From positions 1 to 64,000 of the forward strand of contig JAFARE010000040.1 in NCBI GenBank assembly GCA_019245575.1: a stretch of 64,000 nt of DNA, written 5' to 3'. The position numbers were made by a program, and so were the translations under genes. The notes beneath the pieces were generated by a model, which searched no databases, was not told where the DNA came from, and worked only from the letters and a program-made list of their open reading frames with translations. Of this stretch, positions 1 through 7,988 are shown one piece after another. This DNA is from Candidatus Dormiibacterota bacterium (GTDB lineage Bacteria; Chloroflexota; Dormibacteria; Aeolococcales; Aeolococcaceae). The stretch's first letter is position 1; every line of letters begins with the position of its first letter.

Positions 1-278
1 CATTGCCTGGCACCGAGGCCACGATTGACGCGGACCTCGTGCTGCTCGCCATCGGCTTCGACGGACCCGAGCCGGGTCTCCTGGACGCGTTCGGCCTGCA
101 CCGCGACGGCCGGGGCAACGTCCGCGTGAACGAGGACCTCTCGACGAGCGTGGATGGCGTCTTCGCCGCGGGTGATGCCGTACGCGGCGCGTCACTCATC
201 GTGTGGGCGATCGCCGACGGCCGAGCCGCGGCGCGCACGTGCGACCGCCACCTCATGGGAGCGACACTGCTTCCCTGA
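1..278 (+). CDS. C-terminal end of a GltD-like FAD/NAD(P)-dependent oxidoreductase (5' part outside window)
   Basis: Only the last ~92 codons are present; the frame is open to the left edge. The visible part carries the end of a class-I flavin disulfide-reductase-like fold: DLVLLAIGF followed by GVFAAGDAVRGASLIVWAI and GRAAA. This is the usual C-terminus of the glutamate synthase small subunit and of related electron-transfer subunits that pass electrons from NAD(P)H to a partner. Without the N-terminus and neighbours I cannot say whether it partners a GltB large subunit, so no symbol is given. Family placement is by motif recognition. Confidence 0.75.
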   Translation, partial: LPGTEATIDADLVLLAIGFDGPEPGLLDAFGLHRDGRGNVRVNEDLSTSVDGVFAAGDAVRGASLIVWAIADGRAAARTCDRHLMGATLLP

Positions 279-1108
279 CGAGCCTGACGAGAGCAACGCC
301 GACGCGGTCCTTCCTCGACCATCCCGGTCCGATTCCGTTCGCCCACCGAGGTGGGTCGGACGAGGCGCCGGAGAACACACTGCCCGCGTTCGAAGCCGCG
401 GTCGCGCTGGGCTATCGATACCTCGAGACCGACGTGCACCTCACAGCGGATGGCGCGCTGGTCGCATTCCATGACGAGACGCTGGACCGCGTCACGGACA
501 GCCGCGGGCACATCGCCAATCTCTCGCTGGACCGCATCCGCGAGGCGGACGCCGGATACTGGTTCACGCCCGACTTCGGCGAGACATATCCGTTTCGCGG
601 CCAGGGCGTGGTGGTACCGATGCTGGAGGAGATCCTCATGCGTTGGCCCGATGTTCGAGTCAACATCGAGCCAAAGAGCGACGTCGCGGTGGGGCCGCTG
701 ATGGCTCTCCTCCACCGCCTGGATGTGCTCGACCGTGTGTGCATCGGCTCGTTCTCCGACCGCCGGCTCTTGCGCGCGCGCGCACTGGCGAAAGGGAAGG
801 TCTGCACCTCGATGGGACGCAACGCGGTGGCGATGGGTTGGGTGCTCGCCCGCTTCGGACGCCTCCCACGCATGGACGCCGACTGTGTGCAGATGCCCCT
901 GCAGTGGCGCGATCTCCGCGTCGTGACAGAGTCGTTCATACGAGCCGCGCACCGGTCCGGACTTCCCGTGCACGTGTGGACCGTCAACCGTGAGGACGAG
1001 ATGCGGGAGCTGCTCGACCTCGGCGTCGACGGCATCATGACGGACAGGCCGCGGATGCTCCGCGACGTGCTCAGTCAGCGCGGGCAGTGGCGCGGTGCTG
1101 CAGAGTGA
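203..1108 (+). CDS. Glycerophosphodiester phosphodiesterase (GDPD family)
   Basis: The protein has the GDPD signature in order: FAHRGG with the catalytic His-Arg, then ENTLPAF, a metal-binding LETDVHLTADG segment, HDETLDR, and near the end HVWTVNRED and VDGIMTDRP. GDPD enzymes hydrolyse deacylated phospholipids to glycerol-3-phosphate and an alcohol. There is no predicted signal peptide, so it is probably cytoplasmic. No ATG/GTG/TTG occurs between the end of the upstream gene (278) and the HRGG motif. Translation must therefore begin at GTG 203 or GTG 239, inside the GltD-like gene, giving an overlap of 40-76 nt. A CTG start near 275 is the only non-overlapping alternative. Confidence 0.85.
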   Translation: MGDRRRPSRGAHVRPPPHGSDTASLTSLTRATPTRSFLDHPGPIPFAHRGGSDEAPENTLPAFEAAVALGYRYLETDVHLTADGALVAFHDETLDRVTDSRGHIANLSLDRIREADAGYWFTPDFGETYPFRGQGVVVPMLEEILMRWPDVRVNIEPKSDVAVGPLMALLHRLDVLDRVCIGSFSDRRLLRARALAKGKVCTSMGRNAVAMGWVLARFGRLPRMDADCVQMPLQWRDLRVVTESFIRAAHRSGLPVHVWTVNREDEMRELLDLGVDGIMTDRPRMLRDVLSQRGQWRGAAE

Positions 1109-1163
1109 GCCGCCGCCACGGTTTCATAATGGCCGGTGATCCGACGGCGCTGGAGGGCTGCGA

Positions 1164-1436
1164 GTGAATGCGATCGACCTGAACACCGTGGTGCGCGGCG
1201 AGCCCGAGCTGGCCGCTTCTCCCGAATGGCGAGAGCGCCTGCGTTACGAGATGGGGCATGGCGCGGGCCTCACCGACGCGGAGGCGGATGAGGTCGCCGA
1301 GTCGGTGCAGCAGGCGGATGTCGTGACGTACGCAGCCGCGCTGCTGCAGCCCTGCGTCAACCACATCCGGATGCACATCGGGGAATTGGAAACGCTGGTG
1401 CGCGTCGATGCGCCGCTGCAAGGGGTTCCCGCCTGA
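1164..1436 (+). CDS. Hypothetical protein, 90 aa, upstream of the acyl-CoA dehydrogenase
   Basis: A short acidic, probably helical protein (EADEVAESVQQADVV, HIRMHIGELETLV) with no family I recognise. The GTG start at 1164 is preceded by GGAGGG at 1152-1157, a good ribosome-binding site. It ends 2 nt before the acyl-CoA dehydrogenase gene, so the two are almost certainly co-transcribed. Codon use resembles its neighbours. No catalytic motif, membrane segment or cysteine cluster is visible. Confidence 0.6.
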   Translation: MNAIDLNTVVRGEPELAASPEWRERLRYEMGHGAGLTDAEADEVAESVQQADVVTYAAALLQPCVNHIRMHIGELETLVRVDAPLQGVPA

Positions 1437-1438
1437 GC

Positions 1439-3226
1439 ATGCTTCCCTCGGACGGCGGCGCGCGCCACATTCCCGAGCCCAACGGGCACGACTGGTACAC
1501 ACCGGACGAGCACCTGCGCTGGCTCACGCATCGCGCCGTCGGCGACGGCGACTGGGCGGTGGCGGAATCCGTCCTGCGCGAGCTGGGCGAACTCGTGCCG
1601 GCGCGCGTCGAACCGCTGGCGCGCACGGCTGATCGCAACCCGCCGGTGCTGCGTCAGTACAACGCGCGCGGCGAACGCATCGACGAGATCGAGTTCCATC
1701 CGTCGTACCGTGAGCTGGAACGGCTGGTGCTCGGCTTCGGCGCGGTGCGCGCAGCGTATGGCTCAGGCTGGCGGGGGTTCCCCGCCCGTGCGCCGCGCGC
1801 GCTCGTGACGGCGATGCTCTACATGTTTCTGCAGGCTGACCAGGCCATCACCGGGTGCCCCATCGGGATGATGGACGCGATGGCGCGCTGCCTGGAGCGC
1901 AACGACCCGGACCTCGCTGCGCGCTTCATCCCACGCATCGCCGACGACAGCGGCAATCACATGACGGCCGCGATGTTCCTCACCGAGAAGGCCGGTGGGT
2001 CGGATGTGGGCGCCAACGAGACGGTCGCGGTGCCCGCCGGTGACGGCACCTGGCGGCTGAACGGTGAGAAGTGGTTCTGCAGCTGCGCGCATTCGGACCT
2101 GATCCTGGTGCTGGCGCGGCCCGAGGGAGCGCCGCCGGGCCCGCGAGGCCTCGGCCTGTTCCTGATGCCGCGGTACCTCGAGGACGGCACGCGCAACACG
2201 TATCTGATCCACCGCCTCAAGGAGAAGTTCGGCACGCGGGCCATGCCCTCCGCCGAGGTTGGCTTGCGCAATGCATTCGCATGGCAGGTCGGGAGCGTCG
2301 ACCGCGGGCTGCCGCAGATGATGGACATGGTCAACCTGACGCGCGTGGGCATCGCCACGGCCACCGCCGGCGCGATGCGGCGCAATGCCTTCGAGGCATT
2401 GACGCACGCGCGCGGGCGCTCGACATTCGGCACGCAGCTGGACGCGCACCCGCTGATGCGCGACCAGTTGATGGAGCTCGTCGTCGACTCGGTTGCAGGA
2501 CTGTCGGCGGCGATGGGGATCGCGCAGACACTGGATCGAGCAGACGCCGGCGATCGTGAATCGCTGGCCGCGCTTCGGCTGCTGACACCGCTCTTCAAGA
2601 TGCACGGCACCGAACGGGCGCGGATCAGTGCGACCGAGGCCATGGAGGTGCGCGGCGGCAACGGCTTCATCGAGGACTGGCCGGAGCCGCGGATCCTGCG
2701 CGACGTGTACGTGCATGCCATCTGGGAGGGTTCGGGCAACGTGATCGCCCTGGACGTGCTGCGCGCCATTGAGCAGGGAGCGCTGCCTGGGTACATCGGC
2801 GACACCGAGCGGTTCGCCGAAGCCGCCGCAGGGACAGGGCCGGCAGCGCCATTGAGCCGGGTCGTGCTCGACGGTCTGCGCCGAGTCGAGGCCGACGTCG
2901 CCGCGCTCGCCGGGAGTGACAGCGCCGCTCGGCAACTGCCGGTGCGCCGGCTGGCGCGGCGCATGGCGATCCTGGCGATCGGCGCGCGCCTCGTCGAACA
3001 GGGAAACGCCTACGCGGAGCACACGGGCAGCGGGCGCCTCGCCTGGCTGGCGGCGCGGTTTCTCGCGCGTCTTGGCGGCGAGCCCGCGGTGGCCGCGCTC
3101 GCCGATGACGCGTCGTGGCTCGCACACGCCGATGCCCTGCTGCACGGCGGTCACGTCCCGCCGGCGGCGGCTCGCGCTGCCGCGGAGGCTGTGGCGGCTC
3201 ACATGGCTGTCGGTTCGACCGCGTGA
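1439..3226 (+). CDS. AidB-like acyl-CoA dehydrogenase
   Basis: A 595-residue FAD flavoprotein of the acyl-CoA dehydrogenase superfamily, longer than ordinary ACADs (~380-400) and close to the E. coli AidB subgroup. AidB-like hallmarks are the FAD-loop segment TEKAGGSDVGAN (around residues 182-193), EAMEVRGGNGF, and IWEGSGNVIALDVLRAI, which closely parallels AidB. AidB is induced by alkylation stress and binds DNA; its substrate is not settled. The last ~130 residues are a helical extension. It probably forms an operon with the 90-aa gene before it and the 71-aa gene after it. Whether it acts in fatty-acid oxidation or stress is not visible here. Confidence 0.85.
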   Translation: MLPSDGGARHIPEPNGHDWYTPDEHLRWLTHRAVGDGDWAVAESVLRELGELVPARVEPLARTADRNPPVLRQYNARGERIDEIEFHPSYRELERLVLGFGAVRAAYGSGWRGFPARAPRALVTAMLYMFLQADQAITGCPIGMMDAMARCLERNDPDLAARFIPRIADDSGNHMTAAMFLTEKAGGSDVGANETVAVPAGDGTWRLNGEKWFCSCAHSDLILVLARPEGAPPGPRGLGLFLMPRYLEDGTRNTYLIHRLKEKFGTRAMPSAEVGLRNAFAWQVGSVDRGLPQMMDMVNLTRVGIATATAGAMRRNAFEALTHARGRSTFGTQLDAHPLMRDQLMELVVDSVAGLSAAMGIAQTLDRADAGDRESLAALRLLTPLFKMHGTERARISATEAMEVRGGNGFIEDWPEPRILRDVYVHAIWEGSGNVIALDVLRAIEQGALPGYIGDTERFAEAAAGTGPAAPLSRVVLDGLRRVEADVAALAGSDSAARQLPVRRLARRMAILAIGARLVEQGNAYAEHTGSGRLAWLAARFLARLGGEPAVAALADDASWLAHADALLHGGHVPPAAARAAAEAVAAHMAVGSTA

Positions 3227-3238
3227 CGATGATCCGTC

Positions 3239-3454
3239 ATGGCTGAGGCGCACGAGCGGGTCGGACGCGTGCTGCGCTTTCTCTCATCCGGCGGCATGGC
3301 AGACGAGGACCCCGATGTCGTCGCCGAGCTGTTGCAGAGCGCGCACCGGCTGGCCGAACTTATCCTCAACGACTCCCACGCATCACCCGAGGCTCAACAC
3401 GCCGCACGAGAGTTCATGGCGCGTCTGGAGTCGGACACGTTCGATCGCCACTGA
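3239..3454 (+). CDS. Hypothetical protein, 71 aa
   Basis: Small predicted helical protein starting at ATG 3239, 12 nt after the acyl-CoA dehydrogenase stop and in the same direction. It contains a charged helix (DVVAELLQSAHRLAELIL) and no cysteines, signal or membrane segment. The ribosome-binding site is weak, so translational coupling to the upstream gene is plausible. It is convergent with the HNH gene. I do not recognise the family. Confidence 0.5.
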   Translation: MAEAHERVGRVLRFLSSGGMADEDPDVVAELLQSAHRLAELILNDSHASPEAQHAAREFMARLESDTFDRH

Positions 3455-3487
3455 CGCGGACGCCGTGGTCCGCCGTCCCGTCCGTCC

Positions 3488-4762
3488 CTACGCCGCGGCT
3501 CCGTCGGGTGCCCGCGCCGTCGGGCGGCGCTCGGGCAGCGGCGGGATGCGCACGATGGTGCCGTCGCTGTGCCGCGCGAGTTGCCAGCCGCCCTCATGCA
3601 CCATCCAGTGGTGGCGATGGCAGATGAGCACCAGATTGTCCAATTCAGTCTTCCCACCACGGGCCCAGTGCACCATGTGATGAGCCGACGTCCACGCCGC
3701 CGGACGCTCGCACCCGGGCCACACGCAGCCTCGATCGCGCGCCAGCAGCGCGCGACGCGTCGCTGAAGCGGGTAGCCGGCGCTCGCGACTCACGTCGAGT
3801 GGCGCCGACCGCGCATCCAGCAGCACGCGGGTGACTCCGGCGTCGCACGCCAGCCGCTGCACGGTGGCCGCGGGGACGGGTCCCGCGTGCTCCAGCTCGC
3901 CGGCCGGCGAGCCGGCCGCACCCGAGAGCGTCTCGGCGGTTGCCGTGACCTGCAGGTGCGTGCGCACATTCCGGGTCGCCGGTACCGCACCTGAGTCCAG
4001 CGCGTGGCTCGACAGCTCCACCAACGCGTCGGCCAGACGCCTGCCCCGGCTGCGGGTGTCCTCGGCGCCGGCGAAGCGCGCCAAGGGCTCGAGCGCCGTG
4101 CGCAGCGTCGCGCCTCCTACGGAATCAAGGAATCCGCGGAGGAACATCGCGCCATCCTCGCCGGTGCGCAGCTCCAGGTACCGCGCCTCCACGACATCGA
4201 CGTGCTCCGCGAGCGCCGCCTGGGCATCGGCAGCGTGGCGCGCGTGTGCGCAGTCGTGCCGGAACCGGCCCACGCTGTGCGCGAGCGCCTGCGCGAGGAG
4301 TGGTCTCTCGTCGAACGGTTCTGCGGACGGGGACGACGTGAGGGCGCGCGCAGTGCGAGCCAGCAGCGTGAAGTGGCCGAAACCGATCCGGCCCGCCTCG
4401 AGCGCCTGCTCGCCCTGCGGCAGGGCGCGTACCTGCTCGCCGGCGCAGATGGCCGCATCCGCAGCCGAGCCCGACATCCGGCACTCATGCCGGATCCAGT
4501 CCTGCGGCGTGGCTGAGCCCTCGCGCTCGGCCTGATCCGTCGCCGCATACGCCGCGGCTCGGCGGGAGAAATCAAGCTCGAGGACGTCGATGAGATGGCG
4601 CAGCTCCCGGAGGTCCTCCCCCACCTCCACCGGGTGCCGTTCCGCGCGCCGTGCGCACGCGAAGGATTCCACGGCGCGGCGGAGCTCGACGATCTCCGCC
4701 GCTTCGCGCAGCGGCTGCAGCGATCCATTGATCCATGCGTACTGCGGCACCAAATCGCTCAT
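3488..4762 (-). CDS. DUF222 / HNH endonuclease domain protein, SOS-type promoter (paralogue 1)
   Basis: N-terminal DUF222 region followed by a C-terminal HNH domain with CVWPGC, HHMVHWARGGKTELDN and CHRHH, the ligands of a ββα-metal nuclease. DUF222-HNH proteins are common in actinobacteria; many are linked to mobile or introns-like elements, but function is unproven. I place the start at ATG 4762. From there the protein is 424 aa and aligns without gaps to its paralogue at 59592-60869 (425 aa) from residue 1. A -10 element (TACCAT) lies 7 nt upstream, and a LexA-like box sits 1 nt before that, exactly as in the paralogue. The ATG at 4783 would place the box inside the gene. Leaderless translation is expected. 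Confidence 0.85.
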   Translation of the reverse strand: MSDLVPQYAWINGSLQPLREAAEIVELRRAVESFACARRAERHPVEVGEDLRELRHLIDVLELDFSRRAAAYAATDQAEREGSATPQDWIRHECRMSGSAADAAICAGEQVRALPQGEQALEAGRIGFGHFTLLARTARALTSSPSAEPFDERPLLAQALAHSVGRFRHDCAHARHAADAQAALAEHVDVVEARYLELRTGEDGAMFLRGFLDSVGGATLRTALEPLARFAGAEDTRSRGRRLADALVELSSHALDSGAVPATRNVRTHLQVTATAETLSGAAGSPAGELEHAGPVPAATVQRLACDAGVTRVLLDARSAPLDVSRERRLPASATRRALLARDRGCVWPGCERPAAWTSAHHMVHWARGGKTELDNLVLICHRHHWMVHEGGWQLARHSDGTIVRIPPLPERRPTARAPDGAAA

Positions 4763-4769
4763 GCAGACG

Positions 4770-4790
4770 ATGGTATCGAACATGCGTTTG
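4770..4790 (-). promoter_or_regulatory. Putative LexA (SOS) box plus -10 element of the DUF222/HNH gene
   Basis: On the minus strand, CAAACGCATGTTCG (4777-4790) is a two-mismatch version of the Gram-positive LexA operator CGAAC-N4-GTTCG. After 1 nt comes TACCAT (4770-4775), a -10-like hexamer, then 7 nt and ATG 4762. The same order and spacing (box, 1 nt, -10, 6 nt, start) occurs before the paralogue at 59592, where the box is perfect. That conservation is the main support. No good -35 hexamer is seen. Confidence 0.6.
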
Positions 4791-5064
4791 CCCCACGCGG
4801 ACAGTCCCGCGGACAATGCCCAGCGTGCAATCGCACCCCAGGCAATCGCGCAACGCCGCCGGCACAATGCACCCGCGCAAAACGAATGTAAAGCGGAAAC
4901 AACGCCTGTTCACAAACACCTCGAACCACGCACATACGAATCGAAGCGTGCGGCGTGGTCTTGTCTGAGCATTCTCGACCGCGGCGTAACAGATGATGAC
5001 GAAGCCTCAGCATTCGGTCCGATGACGCGCGCGCGGTATGCTCTCGGCGGAGAAGGTGGGGCCT
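4791..5064. other. Divergent intergenic region between the HNH gene and the CHAP gene
   Basis: About 270 nt, less GC-rich than its surroundings in the middle (around 4870-4925). It should hold the promoter of the CHAP gene; TATGCT at 5037-5042 is a possible -10, about 22 nt before the chosen GTG. I looked for a ydaO-type (cyclic di-AMP) riboswitch, common upstream of cell-wall hydrolases, and did not find its conserved core. No small gene is convincing. Confidence 0.4.
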
Positions 5065-6198
5065 GTGAAATTCGGTCGTTTCCGTGCGTCCGTGCTCGGC
5101 TGTCTGGTCCTGGCCGCGATCACGCCCGCTATCGCGGCGGGTGCATCGCCCACGCCCAGTCCGTCGCCGAGCCCGAGCCCCTCGACAACCAACCCGGCCG
5201 TGCTCGCACTGCAGGCGCAGGCGTCGTCGCTCGAGCAGCGCATCATGGCGCTGCAGCTGCAGAGCGCACCGCTCCAGTTCGACGCGGTGCAGGCACAGCA
5301 GCAGGCCGCGACCGCCCAGGCGCAGCTGGCACAGGATCAGATGGCGCTGGCCAACGCCAACGTGGCGCTGGCGCACACCGCGTCCGCGCTCGCCGGGGTA
5401 CAGGCGACGCTGGCCACCGACCGCAGGCGCCTCGGCGCGCTCATCGTCGCCACCTATGAGACGAATGCGAACAGCACCGCGCTGAAGGCGCTGCTCGACA
5501 GCAAAGACCTCGCCCAGACGCTCGACACCATCGTCAGCTACTCGCAGATGACCGACGACCTGACGTCGCTGGTGTACAGCGTGCGCGCCGCGAACGACGA
5601 GCTGACCTCCCTGCGCGCCGATCAGACGGCGGAGCAGCAGCAGGCCCAGCAGCAGGTGGCCGCGGTTGAGGCGGAGCAGGCACAGGCGATGCAGGACCAG
5701 GCCCGCTACCAGAAGGAGGCGACGCAGCTCACCGGTCCCGCCGCGACGCTGACCCAGCAGTTGCAGGGCGTGCTCGCACAGCTGGCGGCGACCTCAGGCC
5801 AGCAGGCGGCAAGCGTCAGCATCAGCGGTGGCAGCGCCGCTTCAGTCGGCGGCGCCATAGCGCCCTTCGGGTTCGGCCCCCGCGTGGACGACTTCCCGTG
5901 GGGCCAGTGCACGTGGTATGTCGCCTCGCTGCGCGACGTCACGTGGGGCGGCGATGCGTGGCAGTGGATCACGACGGCAGCGGCCCAGGGCAAGCCGGAA
6001 AGCATGACGCCGAAGGCCGGGGCGATCGTCGTGTTCGCGCCAGGCAACGGCGCGAGCAGCGTCGGGCATGTCGCCTACGTTGAGACGGCCGTGAGCCCGA
6101 CCAGCTTCATCGTCGACGAGGCCAACGTCTACGGACTGGGTGTCGTCGACAAGCGGCTCGTGCCCTCCCTGCTCGGTGTCGAGGGCTTCATCTACTAG
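5065..6198 (+). CDS. Secreted coiled-coil protein with C-terminal CHAP amidase/endopeptidase domain
   Basis: Order of parts: signal peptide (FRASVLGCLVLAAITPAIA), a Pro/Ser-rich linker (PTPSPSPSPSPS), a long Gln/Ala-rich coiled coil (roughly residues 45-255), and a CHAP domain with the nucleophile in QCTWYV and the His in SVGHVAYVE. The layout matches PcsB/RipA-like cell-separation hydrolases in which the coiled coil docks to FtsEX and controls the peptidase. No ftsEX is in the window. GTG 5065 is preferred because GGAGAAGG lies 5-12 nt before it; ATG 5038 would add nine residues. The Asn/Asp that completes the triad is probably in FIVDEANVYG. Confidence 0.85.
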   Translation: MKFGRFRASVLGCLVLAAITPAIAAGASPTPSPSPSPSPSTTNPAVLALQAQASSLEQRIMALQLQSAPLQFDAVQAQQQAATAQAQLAQDQMALANANVALAHTASALAGVQATLATDRRRLGALIVATYETNANSTALKALLDSKDLAQTLDTIVSYSQMTDDLTSLVYSVRAANDELTSLRADQTAEQQQAQQQVAAVEAEQAQAMQDQARYQKEATQLTGPAATLTQQLQGVLAQLAATSGQQAASVSISGGSAASVGGAIAPFGFGPRVDDFPWGQCTWYVASLRDVTWGGDAWQWITTAAAQGKPESMTPKAGAIVVFAPGNGASSVGHVAYVETAVSPTSFIVDEANVYGLGVVDKRLVPSLLGVEGFIY

Positions 6199-6759
6199 CT
6201 AGCGTCTCGGCTCGTAGCGCAGCACGACCGCGCCGGAGCCGAATTCCTGCCGGCTCACGAGCTTCAGCTCGATGCGGTGAGAGATGCCGGCGAACAGCGT
6301 CGGCCCATGGCCCGCCACCAGTGGCTGAACGACGAACTCGTACTCGTCGATCAAACCACGGTCCGCCAATGCCAGCGGGAGCGTCACGCCCCCCAGGAGC
6401 AGGCCCTTGCCGGGCTGTTGCTTGAGCTGCCGAACCGCATCCGCGAGATCGCCACGCACCAGCTCGGCGTTCCAATCCACCGACTCCAGCGTGCTCGACA
6501 CGACGTACTTCTTCGCCGCGTCGATGGTGCGGGCGAACGGCTCCATCCAGGGCTCCATCCGTTCGGGCAGCGCACCGCCCTCCGCCGGCAGATGCCATGC
6601 GGCTTCCATCATCTCGTAGGTGACGCGGCCGAAGAGGAGTGCATCCGCTCGATCCAGGTTCTCCACGGCGTGCTGGTGCAGCTCTTCGTCCGCAATCCCT
6701 TCACGGTGATCGCAGCACCCGTCCAATGTCACGTTGATGGAATATCGTAGTGGTCGCAC
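6199..6759 (-). CDS. RibD C-terminal-like / dihydrofolate-reductase-fold protein
   Basis: Matches the RibD_C family of stand-alone DHFR-like reductases: LRYSINVTLDG at the start, DALLFGRVTYEMM, KYVVSSTLESVDWN, LKQQPGKGLLLGG, and LIDEYEFVVQPLVAGHGPTLF. These are single-domain NADPH-dependent reductases of unknown substrate, often misnamed dihydrofolate reductase. GTG 6759 begins the family-typical N-terminus and is preceded by TACCCT 6 nt upstream, suggesting a leaderless transcript; ATG 6783 is the alternative. It is convergent with the CHAP gene, which stops at 6198 with no space for a separate terminator. Confidence 0.8.
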   Translation of the reverse strand: MRPLRYSINVTLDGCCDHREGIADEELHQHAVENLDRADALLFGRVTYEMMEAAWHLPAEGGALPERMEPWMEPFARTIDAAKKYVVSSTLESVDWNAELVRGDLADAVRQLKQQPGKGLLLGGVTLPLALADRGLIDEYEFVVQPLVAGHGPTLFAGISHRIELKLVSRQEFGSGAVVLRYEPRR

Positions 6760-6802
6760 GGCGTAAGGGTACTGGCATGACATCGGCTCGCGAATCTCGC
6801 AC

Positions 6803-6895
6803 GCTCAGCGCACACCGGCGCGAATCCAGCGAACCAATCCCGTGCGCGCAGTGCACACCGGCGCTAATCCCGTGCGCGCAGCGCACAGCGGCGCG
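6803..6895. repeat. Short imperfect tandem repeat, ~30-nt unit
   Basis: Two adjacent 30-nt units (6836-6865 and 6866-6895) begin AATCCCGTGCGCGCAG and differ at a few positions. A partial earlier unit (6803-6822) shares GCGCACACCGGCGCG. The units contain GCGCGCAG and GCGCAC stretches that can pair. There are no unique spacers, so this is a tandem duplication and not a CRISPR array. No coding role is visible. Confidence 0.6.
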
Positions 6896-6949
6896 CGTCA
6901 GCGGGCCGAGGATGAGGGTGAGGATCGTGCGGCTCTGCCGCCGATCCGA

Positions 6950-6972
6950 GGGAGAAGGATCTGCCTTCTCCC
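6950..6972. terminator. Perfect 9-bp hairpin downstream of tRNA-His
   Basis: GGGAGAAGG (6950-6958), 5-nt loop, CCTTCTCCC (6964-6972). It lies ~75 nt past the 3' end of the minus-strand tRNA-His, so it may end or process that transcript. There is no T-tract on either side, so rho-independent termination is only a guess. Confidence 0.4.
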
Positions 6973-7045
6973 TGTATATGGAACGGGGTCCCCGAGCGAT
7001 CGACCAGTTGCGCACCCCAATGATTCGAGTACTCGGGAGATCGGT

Positions 7046-7123
7046 TGGGGTGGCCAGTGGGATTCGAACCCACGACCTCCAGGGCCACAACCTGGCACTC
7101 TAACCAGCTGAGCTATGGCCACC
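7046..7123 (-). tRNA. tRNA-His (anticodon GTG), encoded G-1 and CCA
   Basis: Cloverleaf read on the minus strand: acceptor GTGGCCA/TGGCCAC, D-arm GCTCAGCTGGTTAGAGTGC, anticodon stem-loop CCAGG-TTGTGGC-CCTGG with anticodon GTG, and T-arm GTGGGTTCGAATCCCAC. The base before the acceptor stem is G (position -1) and the discriminator is C, the identity pair of tRNA-His. The 3' CCA is encoded. Confidence 0.95.
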
Positions 7124-7213
7124 ACGCGCCGCTGGAGCGGGCCTGGCGATTATATGTGGCGAGCGCGGATGCACCTCCGCGAGCGGAAGCCCTGGGTACA
7201 CTCAGCCACGCAC

Positions 7214-7286
7214 GCCCCCGTAGCTCAGTGGATAGAGCATCCGCCTTCTAAGCGGTCGGTCGTGGGTTCGATTCCTACCGGGGGCG
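7214..7286 (+). tRNA. tRNA-Arg (anticodon TCT)
   Basis: Acceptor GCCCCCG/CGGGGGC, D-stem GCTC/GAGC, anticodon loop CTTCTAA with anticodon TCT, T-arm GTGGGTTCGATTCCTAC, discriminator G. The outermost anticodon-stem pair is a T-T mismatch. CCA is not encoded, unlike the neighbouring tRNA-His. It decodes AGA/AGG, rare codons in this GC-rich genome. Confidence 0.93.
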
Positions 7287-7305
7287 CAGCCGCCGCGTGA
7301 ACCCG

Positions 7306-7311
7306 TAGCAT
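7306..7311 (+). promoter_or_regulatory. -10 element (TAGCAT) for a leaderless histidine phosphatase mRNA
   Basis: TAGCAT lies 7 nt before ATG 7319, so the transcript would start at or next to the A of the start codon. No ribosome-binding site is present. Spacing matches several other genes in this window. No clear -35. Confidence 0.4.
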
Positions 7312-7318
7312 CGCTGTG

Positions 7319-7978
7319 ATGGCAGACGCGCCCAGCACACGCCTCTATCTCGTCCGCCACTGCGACGTGCGCAATGCCGACGGCGTGCTCTACGGCCACC
7401 TCGACGATTTCCCCCTCAGTGACAAGGGCGTGCAGCAAGCACACGCCATCGGCCGTCATCTGGCTGAGAGCGGCGTGCGCCGCATCATCACGAGCCCGCT
7501 GGAACGCGCGCGTCAGACAGCCGACATCGTGGCCTCACATCTCGAGGGCGCACGCGTCGACGTGAGCGACGACCTCATCGAGGCACGATTCGGCCGGTAC
7601 CTGCAGGGGGTTCGCCCGCGCGACGTGCCCTGGCGCCGGCCGCTGTGGTTCATCCACATGGCCTGGCCGGGGCTGCTGCCCATCGACGAATCGGTGAGCC
7701 AGATGGCCGCGCGCATCCGCCGCCAGCTCGTGCGCCTGCTCCGCGAGCAACCGGGCGAGCCGGGCATGTGCATCAGCCACGGCGACCCGATCCAGGCGTT
7801 CTGGGTCGAGTCGACGGGCCGGCGCGCGTACGCGCTGCACCGACTGCAGTGCGCCAAGGGAGGGATGCTCGAGCTCGACTACGAGGGCACGCGCCTCGCC
7901 ACCCTGGCGTACCGCTCACCCCAGACCATCGCCGCCCCCGACGCCGTATCGACGGCTGCGGCCGCCGGGCACGGCTGA
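7319..7978 (+). CDS. Histidine phosphatase superfamily protein (phosphoglycerate mutase-like)
   Basis: Branch-1 histidine phosphatase: LVRHCDVRNADG near residue 10 (RHC instead of the usual RHG), SPLERARQTADIV, the Glu-containing LIEARFGRYLQG, and the second catalytic His in GMCISHGDPIQAF. The protein ends in a low-complexity Ala-rich tail. Such enzymes include cofactor-dependent PGM, CobC-like and many phosphosugar or phosphoprotein phosphatases; the substrate cannot be told. A similar subgroup called MSMEG_4193-like is found in actinobacteria. ATG 7319 is preferred over GTG 7316 because of the -10 spacing. Confidence 0.8.
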   Translation: MADAPSTRLYLVRHCDVRNADGVLYGHLDDFPLSDKGVQQAHAIGRHLAESGVRRIITSPLERARQTADIVASHLEGARVDVSDDLIEARFGRYLQGVRPRDVPWRRPLWFIHMAWPGLLPIDESVSQMAARIRRQLVRLLREQPGEPGMCISHGDPIQAFWVESTGRRAYALHRLQCAKGGMLELDYEGTRLATLAYRSPQTIAAPDAVSTAAAAGHG

Positions 7979-7988
7979 AAACGCGGAA

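Noticed and set aside
1763-3253. A 496-codon minus-strand open frame opposite the AidB-like gene
   Set aside because: Arg/Gly/His-rich with no family motif, while the plus strand has clear acyl-CoA dehydrogenase motifs.
4868-5064. A ydaO-type cyclic-di-AMP riboswitch upstream of the CHAP gene
   Set aside because: Conserved blocks of that riboswitch are not found.
6836-6895. Possible CRISPR repeats
   Set aside because: The repeat units are directly adjacent with no spacers, and no cas genes are in the window.
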